The position numbers and the translations under genes are program-made. Under the pieces are notes generated by a model that saw only the letters and a list, made by a program, of their open reading frames with translations, was not told the origin of the DNA and did no database searches. This document shows, one piece after another, positions 7,313-16,918 of a DNA stretch of 64,000 bases. Position 1 is the first letter of the stretch, and each line of letters begins with the position of its first letter. This stretch comes from Umboniibacter marinipuniceus (GTDB lineage: Bacteria; Pseudomonadota; Gammaproteobacteria; Pseudomonadales; DSM-25080), in NCBI RefSeq assembly GCF_003688415.1, contig NZ_REFJ01000004.1, forward strand, positions 186,001-250,000, read 5' to 3'.

Positions 7313-9529
7313 TTAATTGGCAAGTGATTGCTTAAAGAACCGCTCTATCATGCGATACTGATGGGTGCGAGTACGCGCGTCACGCATACCGTGTTTCTCA
7401 CCAGGATAGTCCATGCTCCAAAAGGGAATCATCGCCTCCTGCAGTTTACGATAAACCTGAGTGCTATTGGTAAATAAGACGTTGTCATCGGCCATTCCAT
7501 GGTAGATGAACAAATCGCCCACTAGATTCTCCGCGTAAGGCAGTACCGAGGAGGCATCATAGCCAGCAGCGTTGGTCTCTGGGTGGCCCATATAGCGTTC
7601 GGTATAGTGGGTATCATAAAGACGCCAGTCACTCACTGAGCCACCAGCCGCGCCTGCGGCAAAGTAGTCACTAGCCGTAAACATGGCCATCAAGGTCATA
7701 TAGCCACCATAGCTATAACCAAAGACTCCCACGCGATTAGGATCCACCCATCCCGTTGCACGCAGGACTTCAACCGCCTTAATTTGATCACGAATCTCCA
7801 CATCTCCGGTACGAAGGTGGATAGCTGTTTCGAAGTCCATTCCCCGTGCAGCCGAGCCACGGTTATCAATGGTAATCACCGCAAAGCCCTGCTGAGCCAT
7901 ATAGTTCAAAAATAGCGAACTAAAGCTATTGGTTACTTGCTGTGAGCCCGGGCCACCATAGAGAAATACCAGCGCTGGATACTGTTTGGAAGTATCTAAG
8001 TTAACTGGCTCGAACAGCCGATAATGAAGGACAGTCTCGCCATCATCCGCAATGGTTGTACCAAAGGTTGGCGACACTAAGTCATTCCAATAGGGCGCCA
8101 TGGGGTGATTATCACCCACGGCGTTTTCGTTAATCCAGAGTAACCGCTCACCAGTTTGACTATGAAGACTTAACTGAGGAAGTGTATCAACAGAACTGAA
8201 GGTATCCAGATAGCGTGACCCATCACTACTAAAGCTAACGCTATGCATTCCTGAGCGCTGTGAAACCCGCTCTATAGGGGTAGCTTCCAACAACCCCGTT
8301 CGATAAAGGTGACGCTCTAATACCGTATCTTTACGACCCGAGAAGTAGAGCGTATCGGCGTCTACATCAACCGCTTCTAATCCATCTACAATCCACTCGC
8401 CCGAAGTGATTTGACGAATTAACTCGCCGTTGCCTCGGTAGAGATACAAGTGCTTATAGCCATCTCGTTCAGATGCCCAGATAAACTGCTCGCCACCGTT
8501 GATAAAACGAATATCAGCATCCAGATTTACCCACGCCGGATGGGCTTCAACAATTAAAATATGCTCATCATCGGCGGCAACATCATACTGACGCAACTCA
8601 ACACGTGTTTGGGCTCGGTTCTGCCACTGATAGCTAAGTAAACCTGGCTTTTGCCAGTTAACTCGAGCAAGGTAAATATCCTTGTCTTCGCCTAAATCAA
8701 TCCACTGAGTTTTCGCTCCCATCAGCGTGAATACAGCCAATTCGATCTCTACGTTCGCCGTACCTGCCCAGGGATATTTCTGTTCAATAGTATCTACGCG
8801 GTCGGCGTAGATTTCATTGCGAAGTGCCGTGGCGACCTGCGTGTCGTCAGTTCGCGTGAAGGCAATTTGCGTTTCATCCGGTGACCACCAGTAGCCCGTC
8901 ATTCTAGCCATCTCTTCTTGCGCTACAAACTCGGCCATGCCGTTGCGAATAACGCCGCCACCATCATGGGTTATTTGCGTTTCTTCACCCGTTGCAATGT
9001 GCTTGATGTAAAGATTCTGTTGGCGAATAAATGAGATGTAATTACCCTTTGGCGACACCTTGATATCCGTTTCAAATTCTGGGGTATTCAGGAGTCGAGT
9101 GGTTTCATCTTCAGCAAGATTGTAGAGATAGGCATCACCACCAAGCGGGAATAACAGTTGCTCTGAACTTCCCGCCCAAGAATAGCTGACAATACCGTTG
9201 CCTCGTAAACGAAGGCGTTCGCGCCGTGCCTTCTCCTCGTTAGAGAGTACTTCCTCAGTGGCGTTCAACCGGTTGGAATCAAACAGTAAGCGTTGCTCGC
9301 CTGACGACAAGTCAAACTCCCACAGATCCAACTGTTGGGCGTCGCTCTCTTTACCAGCTAAAAAGGTAACCCTAGAACCGTCGGGTGCCATCTGAACATT
9401 ACGTACCGTGGTGCCGTAGATACTTGGGGAGGAGAATATTCGCTCAATCGTTAACGGCTCAGCGGCCACCAACGCCGACGAAGACGCTATGATTGAGTAA
9501 GCTAAGAAACGGAGTAATCGCATGGTCAT
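7313..9529 (-). CDS. Exported dipeptidyl peptidase IV-like S9 peptidase
   Basis: A serine peptidase expected to remove X-Pro or X-Ala dipeptides from peptides outside the cytoplasm. A signal peptide (residues 1-23, ending near ALVAAEP) is followed by the DPP-IV beta-propeller. The propeller has the EFVAQEEMAR stretch, which carries the Glu pair that binds the free amino terminus in DPP-IV enzymes. The catalytic domain shows Ser606 in GYSYGG, Asp in MADDNVLF and His in GEKHGMRD near the C-terminus. Length 738 aa fits the family. It lies 38 bases downstream of ygiQ, whose terminator hairpin intervenes, and is followed by a long hairpin, so it is probably its own transcription unit. Confidence 0.92.
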   Translation of the reverse strand: MTMRLLRFLAYSIIASSSALVAAEPLTIERIFSSPSIYGTTVRNVQMAPDGSRVTFLAGKESDAQQLDLWEFDLSSGEQRLLFDSNRLNATEEVLSNEEKARRERLRLRGNGIVSYSWAGSSEQLLFPLGGDAYLYNLAEDETTRLLNTPEFETDIKVSPKGNYISFIRQQNLYIKHIATGEETQITHDGGGVIRNGMAEFVAQEEMARMTGYWWSPDETQIAFTRTDDTQVATALRNEIYADRVDTIEQKYPWAGTANVEIELAVFTLMGAKTQWIDLGEDKDIYLARVNWQKPGLLSYQWQNRAQTRVELRQYDVAADDEHILIVEAHPAWVNLDADIRFINGGEQFIWASERDGYKHLYLYRGNGELIRQITSGEWIVDGLEAVDVDADTLYFSGRKDTVLERHLYRTGLLEATPIERVSQRSGMHSVSFSSDGSRYLDTFSSVDTLPQLSLHSQTGERLLWINENAVGDNHPMAPYWNDLVSPTFGTTIADDGETVLHYRLFEPVNLDTSKQYPALVFLYGGPGSQQVTNSFSSLFLNYMAQQGFAVITIDNRGSAARGMDFETAIHLRTGDVEIRDQIKAVEVLRATGWVDPNRVGVFGYSYGGYMTLMAMFTASDYFAAGAAGGSVSDWRLYDTHYTERYMGHPETNAAGYDASSVLPYAENLVGDLFIYHGMADDNVLFTNSTQVYRKLQEAMIPFWSMDYPGEKHGMRDARTRTHQYRMIERFFKQSLAN

Positions 9530-9558
9530 CTCTCTTATTGTTGCGCAAGCCTAAGGTA

Positions 9559-9585
9559 AAACGCAGCCTATCGTTGGCTGCGTTT
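9559..9585 (-). terminator. Terminator overlapping the ygiQ 3' end
   Basis: On the minus strand, a 10-bp stem AAACGCAGCC / GGCTGCGTTT with a 7-base loop is followed by a short T-run (TTTT). The first arm encodes the last residues of YgiQ and the stop codon TAG sits at the loop/second-arm junction. It separates ygiQ from the DPP-IV gene. Confidence 0.65.
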
Positions 9586-11763
9586 CTTGGCAAATCTCTT
9601 CGCCGGTTGTTTTTTCGTTTCCAGGTTTCGGCGAACACCACTCGGCTTAGGTCGCGCCGAAGGTCTCTGAGGTCGCTTTGAAGCCTCCGGGACCAGTGCA
9701 TTGTCGCCCGAACCAATTAGATCCTTTCGCCCCATACTAGTGAAAGCTTCGCGAAGGTTGTCCCAGCCGTTTTCATCGTGGTACCTAAGAATCGCTTTTT
9801 GACGGCGACGCTGATCCAACGTTCGCGCCGTGTGCACCTGCTCCGATTTGTACTTAACGCGCTTCAGCGGATTACGGCGGGCGTGGTACATGGCCGTGGC
9901 TAAGGACATGGGCGACGGGTAGAAGGTCTGCACTTGATCTACTCGGAACTTATTCTTCTTCAACCAAAGCGCTAGATTAATCATATCCTCGTCATCACAA
10001 CCCGGGTGTGCAGCAATGAAGTACGGAATCAGATACTGTTTCTTACCCGCTTCTTTGGAGTACTTGTCAAAGAGACGTTTGAATTCATAATAAGAGCCCA
10101 TCTCGGGCTTCATCATCTTGGACAGCGTATTTTTTTCAGTATGCTCCGGGGCAATCTTTAAGTAGCCGCCAACGTGATGTGTCACCAATTCGCGAACATA
10201 CTCTGGATCCCGAACGGCCAGGTCATAACGTAACCCCGAGGCAATCGCAATGCGCTTGATGCCGGGGAGCGCACGCGCTCGACGGTAAAGTTGAGTAGTG
10301 GGCGTGTGATCGGTATTTAAGTTTTTACAAATGGTTGGGTACACACAGCTAAGGCGACGGCAATTTGCCTGAATATCATCACTCTTACACTTCAAGTGAT
10401 ACATATTGGCCGTAGGTCCGCCCAAATCTGAGATGGTACCGGTAAAACCCGGGACCTTGTCGCGAATATCTTCAATTTCTTTGATAACCGACTCTTCCGA
10501 TCGAGACTGGATGATACGACCTTCGTGCTCGGTAATAGAGCAGAAAGTACAGCCGCCAAAACAACCTCGCATAATATTGACCGAGAAACGAATCATTTCG
10601 TAAGCCGGAATATTGGCCTCACCATAGCTTGGGTGCGGCACACGTTGGTACTCAAATGCAAAGACTTGATCCATTTCTTCCGTTAGCAACGGAATGGGCG
10701 GCGGATTGACCCAGATCTCTCGGTTGCCGTGTTTCTGAACCAGCGGCACGGCATTATGAGGATTAGATTCCTGATGCAGCACCCTCGAAGCATGCGCATA
10801 GAGTACCGAGTCGGCAGAGACCTTCTCGAAGCTGGGTAGGCGAATATAAGACTTTTCTTTATCAAAGTCGGCCTTGGACTTAAGCGGCTGCGGAATAATT
10901 CGAATCGGCTCCGCCTTGACCTCAGTGTTGTCCGGCGCCGTGGCATCCACCGCAAGTGCTCCAGGTTTCCCAGATGCTTTGTCGCAGTTGGCCGCCTCTT
11001 CACTCATGGCGTAAGGGTTGAGTAATTGATCAATGTGCCCTGGCCAATCAACACGGGTAGAGTCTACCTCGGTCCAGCCCTCAGGAATATGAGAAAGCAC
11101 CACCGTGGTCCCGCGAATACTGCGCATGTCTGCCACGGTTTTACCGCGCGAAAACGCCAGCGCTACTTCGATAATGGCTCTTTCTGCATTGCCATAAAGC
11201 AGAATATCTGCGGTTGAATCAATCAACACCGAACGACGGATTTCATCGCTCCAGTAATCGTACTGAGCGATTCGACGTAAACTTGCTTCAATGCCGCCAA
11301 TAACTACCGGAATATCGCTAAACGCCTCTTTGCAGCGCTGAGTGTAAACAATGACCGCCCTATCTGGGCGCTTACCGCCCTCGCCGTTTGGCGTGTAGGC
11401 ATCATCATGACGAATACGCTTATCAGCCGTGTAGCGGTTGATCATCGAGTCCATGTTGCCCGCGGATACCGCAAAGAAAAGGTTTGGCTTGCCGAGGCGC
11501 ATGAAATCCTCGGCATTAGTCCAATCTGGCTGGCAAATTAGACCAACTCGATACCCCTGAGACTCCAAGAGACGACCAATGACCGCCATGCCGAAGCTGG
11601 GATGATCAACATAAGCATCACCACAGACAATAATAATATCGCAACTATCCCAGCCTAACTGGTCCATCTCCTCACGCGACATGGGCAAGAACGGTGCGGT
11701 ACCGTAGCATTCAGCCCAGTACTTGGGGTAGGAGGATAGAAGTGGTGCTTTGATTAAACTCAT
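9568..11763 (-). CDS. ygiQ: YgiQ family radical SAM protein
   Basis: A conserved radical SAM enzyme of unknown substrate. It has an N-terminal B12-binding-like/UPF0313 region (about 1-330, including [19 protein letters not shown]), then the radical SAM core with cluster ligands Cys401, Cys405 and Cys408 in GCFGGCTFC. The C-terminal part is the DUF3362-type extension, finishing in a Lys/Arg/Pro-rich tail (about 690-731) that may contact nucleic acid. Length 731 aa is normal for the family. It is transcribed alone, with a terminator at its very end. The biochemical role is not established; only cluster chemistry can be inferred. Confidence 0.9.
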   Translation of the reverse strand: MSLIKAPLLSSYPKYWAECYGTAPFLPMSREEMDQLGWDSCDIIIVCGDAYVDHPSFGMAVIGRLLESQGYRVGLICQPDWTNAEDFMRLGKPNLFFAVSAGNMDSMINRYTADKRIRHDDAYTPNGEGGKRPDRAVIVYTQRCKEAFSDIPVVIGGIEASLRRIAQYDYWSDEIRRSVLIDSTADILLYGNAERAIIEVALAFSRGKTVADMRSIRGTTVVLSHIPEGWTEVDSTRVDWPGHIDQLLNPYAMSEEAANCDKASGKPGALAVDATAPDNTEVKAEPIRIIPQPLKSKADFDKEKSYIRLPSFEKVSADSVLYAHASRVLHQESNPHNAVPLVQKHGNREIWVNPPPIPLLTEEMDQVFAFEYQRVPHPSYGEANIPAYEMIRFSVNIMRGCFGGCTFCSITEHEGRIIQSRSEESVIKEIEDIRDKVPGFTGTISDLGGPTANMYHLKCKSDDIQANCRRLSCVYPTICKNLNTDHTPTTQLYRRARALPGIKRIAIASGLRYDLAVRDPEYVRELVTHHVGGYLKIAPEHTEKNTLSKMMKPEMGSYYEFKRLFDKYSKEAGKKQYLIPYFIAAHPGCDDEDMINLALWLKKNKFRVDQVQTFYPSPMSLATAMYHARRNPLKRVKYKSEQVHTARTLDQRRRQKAILRYHDENGWDNLREAFTSMGRKDLIGSGDNALVPEASKRPQRPSARPKPSGVRRNLETKKQPAKRFAKKRSQR

Positions 11764-11867
11764 GATGGGTTATCGCCTAAAACTGTGCAGGCATTATCGT
11801 TCATCACAGCGCCGATGCCAAATCAGGAGTTTCACTGGCGTCTATGTGATTACCACAACACGGATCA

Positions 11868-12770
11868 CTAACCGCCAGCGGAGATTGCCACAAAAAGCTG
11901 CCGCCATTTGTCCAGCTGAGTAACTAGCTGCGCCCGCTGTTGATCAGTTAGATCGCCTAAAAACGAGGCAATATGGCCGAAGCTTCGCTGTCGGTTATCC
12001 ACTTTCATCGCTTTGTATTCTGGCGAGTAGAGGGTTTCAGGATAAGCCATCACGGCCATCAAGCGGCTTTCATCCCGATCTTTTAGCGCCGAGGAAAACT
12101 CATCTAGCCAGCGGTGACGCCAGGTCATCCATTGCTCAGTGGTATCCTGTTGATCCGTTACCGAGTTCATAAGCGCCGTCTTCTGAGCCTCGCTGAGCTC
12201 ACCCACCATTTCTTCCACAAACTCAATCCGACCTTCAATCCAGCGGGCTTTACGCTCGCTAACATCGGCTTCGGCCAGCGATTCGTCATCGTCGTTCAGT
12301 CCTCGCTGCAGGTTAGCCAGCAATTCCTCGTGCTGTTCATCGGAGAGCTTAATTAGGAACTGAGCGCCTTGCGGCGCCAACCATTCCAAAGTTTCCGCTC
12401 GGTAGGTCACAATTCTTGTGTACCAAGACTTCACGTCATCTGGCGTCACATCACCCAACATTATTTCCGTTTCAACATCGGATAAAAAATTATAGTAGAG
12501 CGGCATATGCTCATTGCGGTTCACTTCCAGCGCGTCAGTCATTAGCACCATCAGTTCATCTTCTTGCTCATTATTGAGCGTGACGAACTCATCCATCTCC
12601 CAGAGGATATATCGGGGAATGAAATCATAGAGAAACGCTTGCGTACATCCAGTCAGTAACACAACCACCGAGAGCAGCGCGGCTCGGGTGCCCAAGCGCA
12701 GCCGTCGCCATCCGTCGGAAATACGATCTGCTATAGGAGTATTACGCGTTGCTATCCTAGATGTGTGCAT
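11868..12770 (-). CDS. DUF6279 family lipoprotein
   Basis: An outer-membrane-type lipoprotein of unknown function. A hydrophobic segment ends in the lipobox LLTGC (Cys42 from the chosen ATG). The N-terminal region before it is unusually long and basic, so a TTG start at 12695, giving a compact leader, is a real alternative. The mature part is helical and acidic and holds the FIPRYILWEMDEFV segment characteristic of this family, whose members I recall as short helical periplasmic proteins. The ATG lies 19 bases inside the end of the nitroreductase gene, so the two are probably co-transcribed. Confidence 0.8.
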   Translation of the reverse strand: MHTSRIATRNTPIADRISDGWRRLRLGTRAALLSVVVLLTGCTQAFLYDFIPRYILWEMDEFVTLNNEQEDELMVLMTDALEVNRNEHMPLYYNFLSDVETEIMLGDVTPDDVKSWYTRIVTYRAETLEWLAPQGAQFLIKLSDEQHEELLANLQRGLNDDDESLAEADVSERKARWIEGRIEFVEEMVGELSEAQKTALMNSVTDQQDTTEQWMTWRHRWLDEFSSALKDRDESRLMAVMAYPETLYSPEYKAMKVDNRQRSFGHIASFLGDLTDQQRAQLVTQLDKWRQLFVAISAGG

Positions 12771-13420
12771 ATTGTTTCAAATTCTCGTTTTGTTATCGCG
12801 GGGACTTCGGCCCCCTCTTTCGGGTAGCCGACAACTAATAAAACAAACGCTCGCTCATTGCTCGGGCGCTCCATAATCTCATTCATGAACCCCATGGGGC
12901 TTGGCGTGTGCGTCAGTGTAGCGAGACCGCTGAGGTGCAACGCGCTGATCAACATACCTGTGGCCAGACCAACCGATTCCGTTGGGTAGTAGACCTTTTG
13001 TTTCGCTCCCTGTTCATCAATCCGACTTCGCTCAGCGAACACCCCAATGAGAACAGGCGCTTCGCTCAGAAAGGGTTTGTGCTCGTCAGTACCCAACGGT
13101 GCCAAGACGTCAAGCCAATCCTGAGGCGCTCTGCTGGTGTAAAAAGCGCGCTCTTCGGCCTCGGCAGCTTCGCGTATTGCTCGCTTGCGCTCACTGTCTG
13201 TGACCACAACAAAGTGCCAAGGTTGCAAATTAGCTCCATTAGGGGCCGTTGCTGCTGATTGAATAGCATTCCAAATTACCTCCATGGGCACGGCTTCCGT
13301 GCTGAAATCTCGCACAGTTCGGCGAGTTTTCAACAGCCCAAGAAAGTCACGACTCCGCTCACACATAGTTGCTTTGGTAAAGCGGTTGAACTGCAGCGCC
13401 TCCATTGGAAAATCGGCCAT
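12752..13420 (-). CDS. Nitroreductase-fold flavoprotein, iodotyrosine deiodinase-like
   Basis: An FMN-dependent reductase of the nitroreductase superfamily. RRTVRDFS (FMN phosphate contact), APNGANLQPWHFVVV and the C-terminal PSPMGFMNEIMERPSNE segment resemble the iodotyrosine deiodinase (IYD) branch. Glu90, Tyr94 and Lys115 reproduce the E-x3-Y-x20-K spacing of the IYD lid triad that binds halotyrosine. Reductive dehalogenation of halotyrosine is therefore a reasonable guess, but a general quinone or nitro reductase is possible. The ATG at 13420 is chosen over the TTG one codon upstream because an AGGGG ribosome-binding site lies 7 bases before it. It is divergent from the tlyA-like gene. 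Confidence 0.85.
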   Translation of the reverse strand: MADFPMEALQFNRFTKATMCERSRDFLGLLKTRRTVRDFSTEAVPMEVIWNAIQSAATAPNGANLQPWHFVVVTDSERKRAIREAAEAEERAFYTSRAPQDWLDVLAPLGTDEHKPFLSEAPVLIGVFAERSRIDEQGAKQKVYYPTESVGLATGMLISALHLSGLATLTHTPSPMGFMNEIMERPSNERAFVLLVVGYPKEGAEVPAITKREFETICTHLG

Positions 13421-13432
13421 CAAAACACCCCT

Positions 13433-13466
13433 TTGTTACGTCTTTTTATTAGGATTAGATTACAAT
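13433..13466 (+). promoter_or_regulatory. Candidate sigma-70 promoter of the TlyA-like gene
   Basis: TTGTTA (13433-13438) and TAGATT (13456-13461) are spaced 17 bases, about 30 bases before the TlyA-like ATG. The -35 box lies near the divergent nitroreductase ribosome-binding site. This is a pattern match only. Confidence 0.3.
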
Positions 13467-13492
13467 AGGGCAATCAGCCTAGTGAGACAACC

Positions 13493-14260
13493 ATGGACCG
13501 TTTAGACCAACTACTCGTTAACCAAAAGCTCTGTGATTCCAGAAACCGAGCCCAGCGCATGATAAAGCAGGGGAAAGTTCGTTTTCGATTATCCGATAGC
13601 CACGAGTGGTCAACGGCCTCCAAGCCTAGTCTTAAGTTACCAAGTGACGTACAGCTTTCCCTTGAGTTAAGTGATGAGGATAGATTTGTCTCTCGCGCCG
13701 GCCTGAAACTCGAAGGTATTTTAAGCGGCCAAGGGATCAGCTTAGCGGGTCATTCGGTACTAGACATTGGCTGTTCAACGGGCGGGTTCTCAGACTGCGC
13801 ACTGCAGTATGGTGCGGATCGGGTGGTAGGTATTGACGTAGGGCATGGCCAATTACATCCAACCCTACTCAACAACCCCAAAATGGTCCTACGGGAGGGC
13901 GTTAACGCTCGAAATATGCCATTCGATGAGCTCTTAGCTATTGTTCCCGGCGGCTTCGACACGATTGTGATGGATGTATCCTTCATCTCCCAAACCTTGA
14001 TCTTGCCGAACATCCAACCACTACTGAAGCCCTCTGGGCAGCTGATCAGCCTCGTGAAACCCCAGTTCGAAGTAGGCAAAGCACATATTGGCAAAGGCGG
14101 TATTGTTCGTGACACAGGGCTTTTTACCAAGGTTGCTGCGCAGATTCAGGAGTGCTGTGCGCAACACTTGCTCACCGTTAGGCATTATGAAGAAAGCCAG
14201 ATTCAGGGCTCGGATGGCAATCGTGAATTCCTGTTAATCGCCACCCCGAAAACCAATTAG
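13493..14260 (+). CDS. TlyA family rRNA 2'-O-methyltransferase / hemolysin-like
   Basis: Two-domain RNA methyltransferase. An N-terminal S4 RNA-binding domain (about residues 1-65, starting MDRLDQLLVNQKLCDSRNRAQRMIKQGKV) precedes an FtsJ-like SAM fold with VLDIGCSTGGFSDCALQYGA (motif I, about 86-105) and the VSFIS and LVKPQFEVGK segments. TlyA of mycobacteria methylates 16S and 23S rRNA ribose and affects capreomycin sensitivity; the same reaction is inferred here. Length 255 aa is usual. It is a single gene, divergent from the nitroreductase gene. Confidence 0.9.
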   Translation: MDRLDQLLVNQKLCDSRNRAQRMIKQGKVRFRLSDSHEWSTASKPSLKLPSDVQLSLELSDEDRFVSRAGLKLEGILSGQGISLAGHSVLDIGCSTGGFSDCALQYGADRVVGIDVGHGQLHPTLLNNPKMVLREGVNARNMPFDELLAIVPGGFDTIVMDVSFISQTLILPNIQPLLKPSGQLISLVKPQFEVGKAHIGKGGIVRDTGLFTKVAAQIQECCAQHLLTVRHYEESQIQGSDGNREFLLIATPKTN

Positions 14261-14340
14261 CCCGAAATCCAAAGCTTCTTCCCTTTTGTCTATCTAGCTC
14301 ATTCATCACGACTGCCCTATCGTCTACGCAGTGATTTCAG

Positions 14341-14426
14341 TAAGCGTTATTGCGCTAAATTGCCATCTAAGCTAATCCACTAAGCGTTATCGCGCTCGCT
14401 CGGCTTCTCAGCTAAACTGAGTTTAG
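14341..14426 (+). promoter_or_regulatory. Phased direct repeats and palindrome upstream of lipoprotein gene
   Basis: Two 16-bp near-identical repeats, TAAGCGTTATTGCGCT (14341-14356) and TAAGCGTTATCGCGCT (14381-14396), are spaced exactly 40 bp, close to four helical turns. Each contains the dyad AGCG-N6-CGCT. A third element, CTAAAC-TGA-GTTTAG (14412-14426), lies 30 bases before the ATG. Together they look like operators for an unknown regulator. Confidence 0.4.
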
Positions 14427-14457
14427 TTACCGCCGATTTGACTTAGAGGAGTTACCG

Positions 14458-15711
14458 ATGGAGTACTTCCGTTCGCTTGCGTTATTAACTGCAACTCATT
14501 TGCTGCTAATAGGTTGCGCGCATCAGTCATCGTTAACGGGCTTGCCGGCCCCTGTTTCGTCCGAGTTAATTATGCAAGGTCCGTCCACCGAGGTTATGAA
14601 GCCTGTAGACGTCGGCTTTATGGCGGATTCACCCTCGCTCACTGGCTTCGCAGAGCAACTTTTAGCTGCAAACAACCACCAGCTATTTAGCCCGCTTCGC
14701 CTCAGTAGCTCGGGTGACAACATTGCTACCACAACCCAAGTAAGCCGAATCTATGACACCACTGTGGTCGGTACGCCCAGACAGAGAAAGGCACGCATTG
14801 ACGACATCATCAACTCCTTCTATCGCAACGACAACTACCAGTTCCAATACCAAGCCGATGGTAATTTCAGCGCCGCAGAAGCCTTTGAGCGACAGGCCGG
14901 AAATTGCGTAGCCTTCTCTGCGCTCATGGTAAAACTTGCCCGCTCGCAAGGCTTAGAGGCGTCCTTCCAGATTGTCGAAACGCTCCCTGGATGGGATCAA
15001 ATTGATGCCGAAACGGTGATGTATATTCGCCATATCAACACCAATATTGGCATCAGCGCCTACGAGTCAATTAACGTTGATATCAACAGCCCGCGCGATG
15101 CAGTGACAGTCCGAAGCCGACTCATTAGCGACCAAGAAGCCGAAGCAGAATTCCTAAATAATCTCGCCATTGACGCGCTTGCCAGCGACGACTTCTCGCT
15201 TGCCCACCAACTACTTTACCAGTCGCTGTCTTTGAACGATCAATCGGGGGGTTCTTGGTCTAACCTCGGTACTTTATATCGGCGAATGGGCTATGATGAC
15301 TGGGCTGAGCAGGCATTTCTAAAAGGGGCTACTGCGCTCTACAACGTTGAAACCGCACAGAGCAACCTAGAACGCTTCTATCGTCAACGCCAGCAACTCG
15401 CCTATGCAGATATCCTCGCCGATGCGCTCCAGGAGTATCGGGAGAGCAACCCTATTACCCACCAGCGACGCGCACGAGAACAAATGATTGCCGGAGACTT
15501 CGATGCGGCTATAGACCACTTAGAGGTCGCGTTGGCGATAGCGCCCAACTTGCACTCCACGCTCTACATGCTGGCAATTAGCCACGAATTTTCCGGGGAC
15601 AACGAGCTTGCTGATAGCTATCAACAAGCTGCCAACGATATCAGCGAGCAGCGAGACTCGTTGCGTTTTGAGGCAAAACGCCAAGCGCTATTAAGCATCC
15701 ATAGCGATTAG
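14458..15711 (+). CDS. Lipoprotein with transglutaminase-like and TPR domains
   Basis: A lipoprotein (lipobox LLIGC, Cys20) facing the periplasm. The middle region (about 100-205) resembles a transglutaminase/cysteine-protease-like fold: Cys150 in AGNCVAFSALMVKLARSQG, and His192 in YIRHINTN as the likely partner. It is followed by tetratricopeptide-like helix pairs (about 235-305 and 340-400, for example GSWSNLGTLYRRMGYDDWAEQAF). The Cys-His pair suggests an active protease or amidase acting on a protein or peptidoglycan partner bound by the TPRs; this is inference. A GAGGAG ribosome-binding site precedes the ATG. It is convergent with the HIBYL-CoA hydrolase gene. Confidence 0.8.
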   Translation: MEYFRSLALLTATHLLLIGCAHQSSLTGLPAPVSSELIMQGPSTEVMKPVDVGFMADSPSLTGFAEQLLAANNHQLFSPLRLSSSGDNIATTTQVSRIYDTTVVGTPRQRKARIDDIINSFYRNDNYQFQYQADGNFSAAEAFERQAGNCVAFSALMVKLARSQGLEASFQIVETLPGWDQIDAETVMYIRHINTNIGISAYESINVDINSPRDAVTVRSRLISDQEAEAEFLNNLAIDALASDDFSLAHQLLYQSLSLNDQSGGSWSNLGTLYRRMGYDDWAEQAFLKGATALYNVETAQSNLERFYRQRQQLAYADILADALQEYRESNPITHQRRAREQMIAGDFDAAIDHLEVALAIAPNLHSTLYMLAISHEFSGDNELADSYQQAANDISEQRDSLRFEAKRQALLSIHSD

Positions 15712-15751
15712 CTTGCCCACCTCTCAAGGCGTGACTAACCCTGCAAAGCGG

Positions 15752-16834
15752 TCACTCGCCAAGCAATGCCAGAGGGTGCGCTTCGTTGCAGGTGAAGAAG
15801 GATTCAATCAAACTTGGGCTGACTTCATTGATGTCCGCATGCTGCCAGTTTGGGGACTGGTCTTTATCAATCACAAGCGCCCGAACGCCCTCAGCGAAAT
15901 CAGCTTGCTGAAGACAGCGAACGCTCATCCACCATTCCATTCGAAAGACATCGGCCAACGACATCTCGCCAGCCCGATGCATCTGTTCCCAAACAAGGCA
16001 GGCGGTTAATGGACAGCCTGAGCGATACTTCTTCGCGGCAGACTCAATAAAGTCGATACCCTGGTAAGACTTCAACGCCTGATCAATCTCACTCAGGTCA
16101 TTGCTGGCGCAAAGCGAATCAATCTCTTCACGGTAAGCCAACAGGCGCGGTGCTAATGAGCTTGCCGAGGACGCCAGCTGGGCCAATAACTCCGTGAGCT
16201 GCTGCCGCGGCTGCTCCCAAGTCAACATAGCCATTGCCTTGGTGAGCTCCGAGTATTGCAGATCATCCAAACGATAGTCAGCCAAACCCACCCCAACCGC
16301 ATCCGTACCATTGATTGAACAGCCGGTTAAGCCCATGAATAAACCGAGCTTGCCCGGTGCCCGCGAGAGAAAGTACGAACCGCCAACATCTGGATACAAA
16401 CCAATAGTAATTTCAGGCATGGCAATGCGAGTAGTGGTAGTGACCACTCGGAAGGGCGCTTCAGCCAGCAGTCCTAAACCGCCTCCCATAACAATCCCAT
16501 TCCCCCAAACCACAAGCGGTTTGGAGAACGAGTGAATGGCGTAATCAAGGGCATACTCCTTGGCAAAAAAGCTGCGGCCTTGGTCGCCATTCAAGCTTAA
16601 TTCACGTAAATTCTTGATGTCTCCACCAGCACAAAGCGCTCTTTCCCCAGCGCCCTTGATGATCACCGCTACCACTGAGTCATCGGCTTCGCAGCTACGA
16701 AGCGCTTGGTGTAATTCAGCCACCATTTGCTCAGTCAAGGCGTTTAGCGTTTTTGGCGCATTGAGGGTGAGTTCAACGATGGAATGGCTATCCGCGGTAG
16801 TGAGGCGCGAAGTTAACATGACAGAATCAGACAT
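15752..16834 (-). CDS. Enoyl-CoA hydratase/isomerase family, 3-hydroxyisobutyryl-CoA hydrolase-like
   Basis: A crotonase-fold CoA thioesterase, probably releasing 3-hydroxyisobutyrate in valine breakdown. It shows the CAGGDIKNL oxyanion/CoA loop near residue 70, GNGIVMGGGLGL (about 110-122) and AMPEITIGLYPDVGGSYFL, the segment that separates 3-hydroxyisobutyryl-CoA hydrolases from simple hydratases. Length 360 aa, longer than ordinary crotonases (about 260), also fits. No other branched-chain catabolic genes are adjacent. It is convergent with the lipoprotein gene and divergent from aceK. Confidence 0.85.
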   Translation of the reverse strand: MSDSVMLTSRLTTADSHSIVELTLNAPKTLNALTEQMVAELHQALRSCEADDSVVAVIIKGAGERALCAGGDIKNLRELSLNGDQGRSFFAKEYALDYAIHSFSKPLVVWGNGIVMGGGLGLLAEAPFRVVTTTTRIAMPEITIGLYPDVGGSYFLSRAPGKLGLFMGLTGCSINGTDAVGVGLADYRLDDLQYSELTKAMAMLTWEQPRQQLTELLAQLASSASSLAPRLLAYREEIDSLCASNDLSEIDQALKSYQGIDFIESAAKKYRSGCPLTACLVWEQMHRAGEMSLADVFRMEWWMSVRCLQQADFAEGVRALVIDKDQSPNWQHADINEVSPSLIESFFTCNEAHPLALLGE

Positions 16835-16918
16835 AGGTTTTTCTTATTATGGTTGCTAAGTTGTCATGAGTATAACAAGCTAAAGTGGAAACAATCACCT
16901 TTAACAGAATCCAAGATC

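Noticed and set aside
16853-16918. N-terminal extension of AceK from a TTG start
   Set aside because: The extra 22 residues are unlike the family; the ATG at 16919 gives the standard length and N-terminus.
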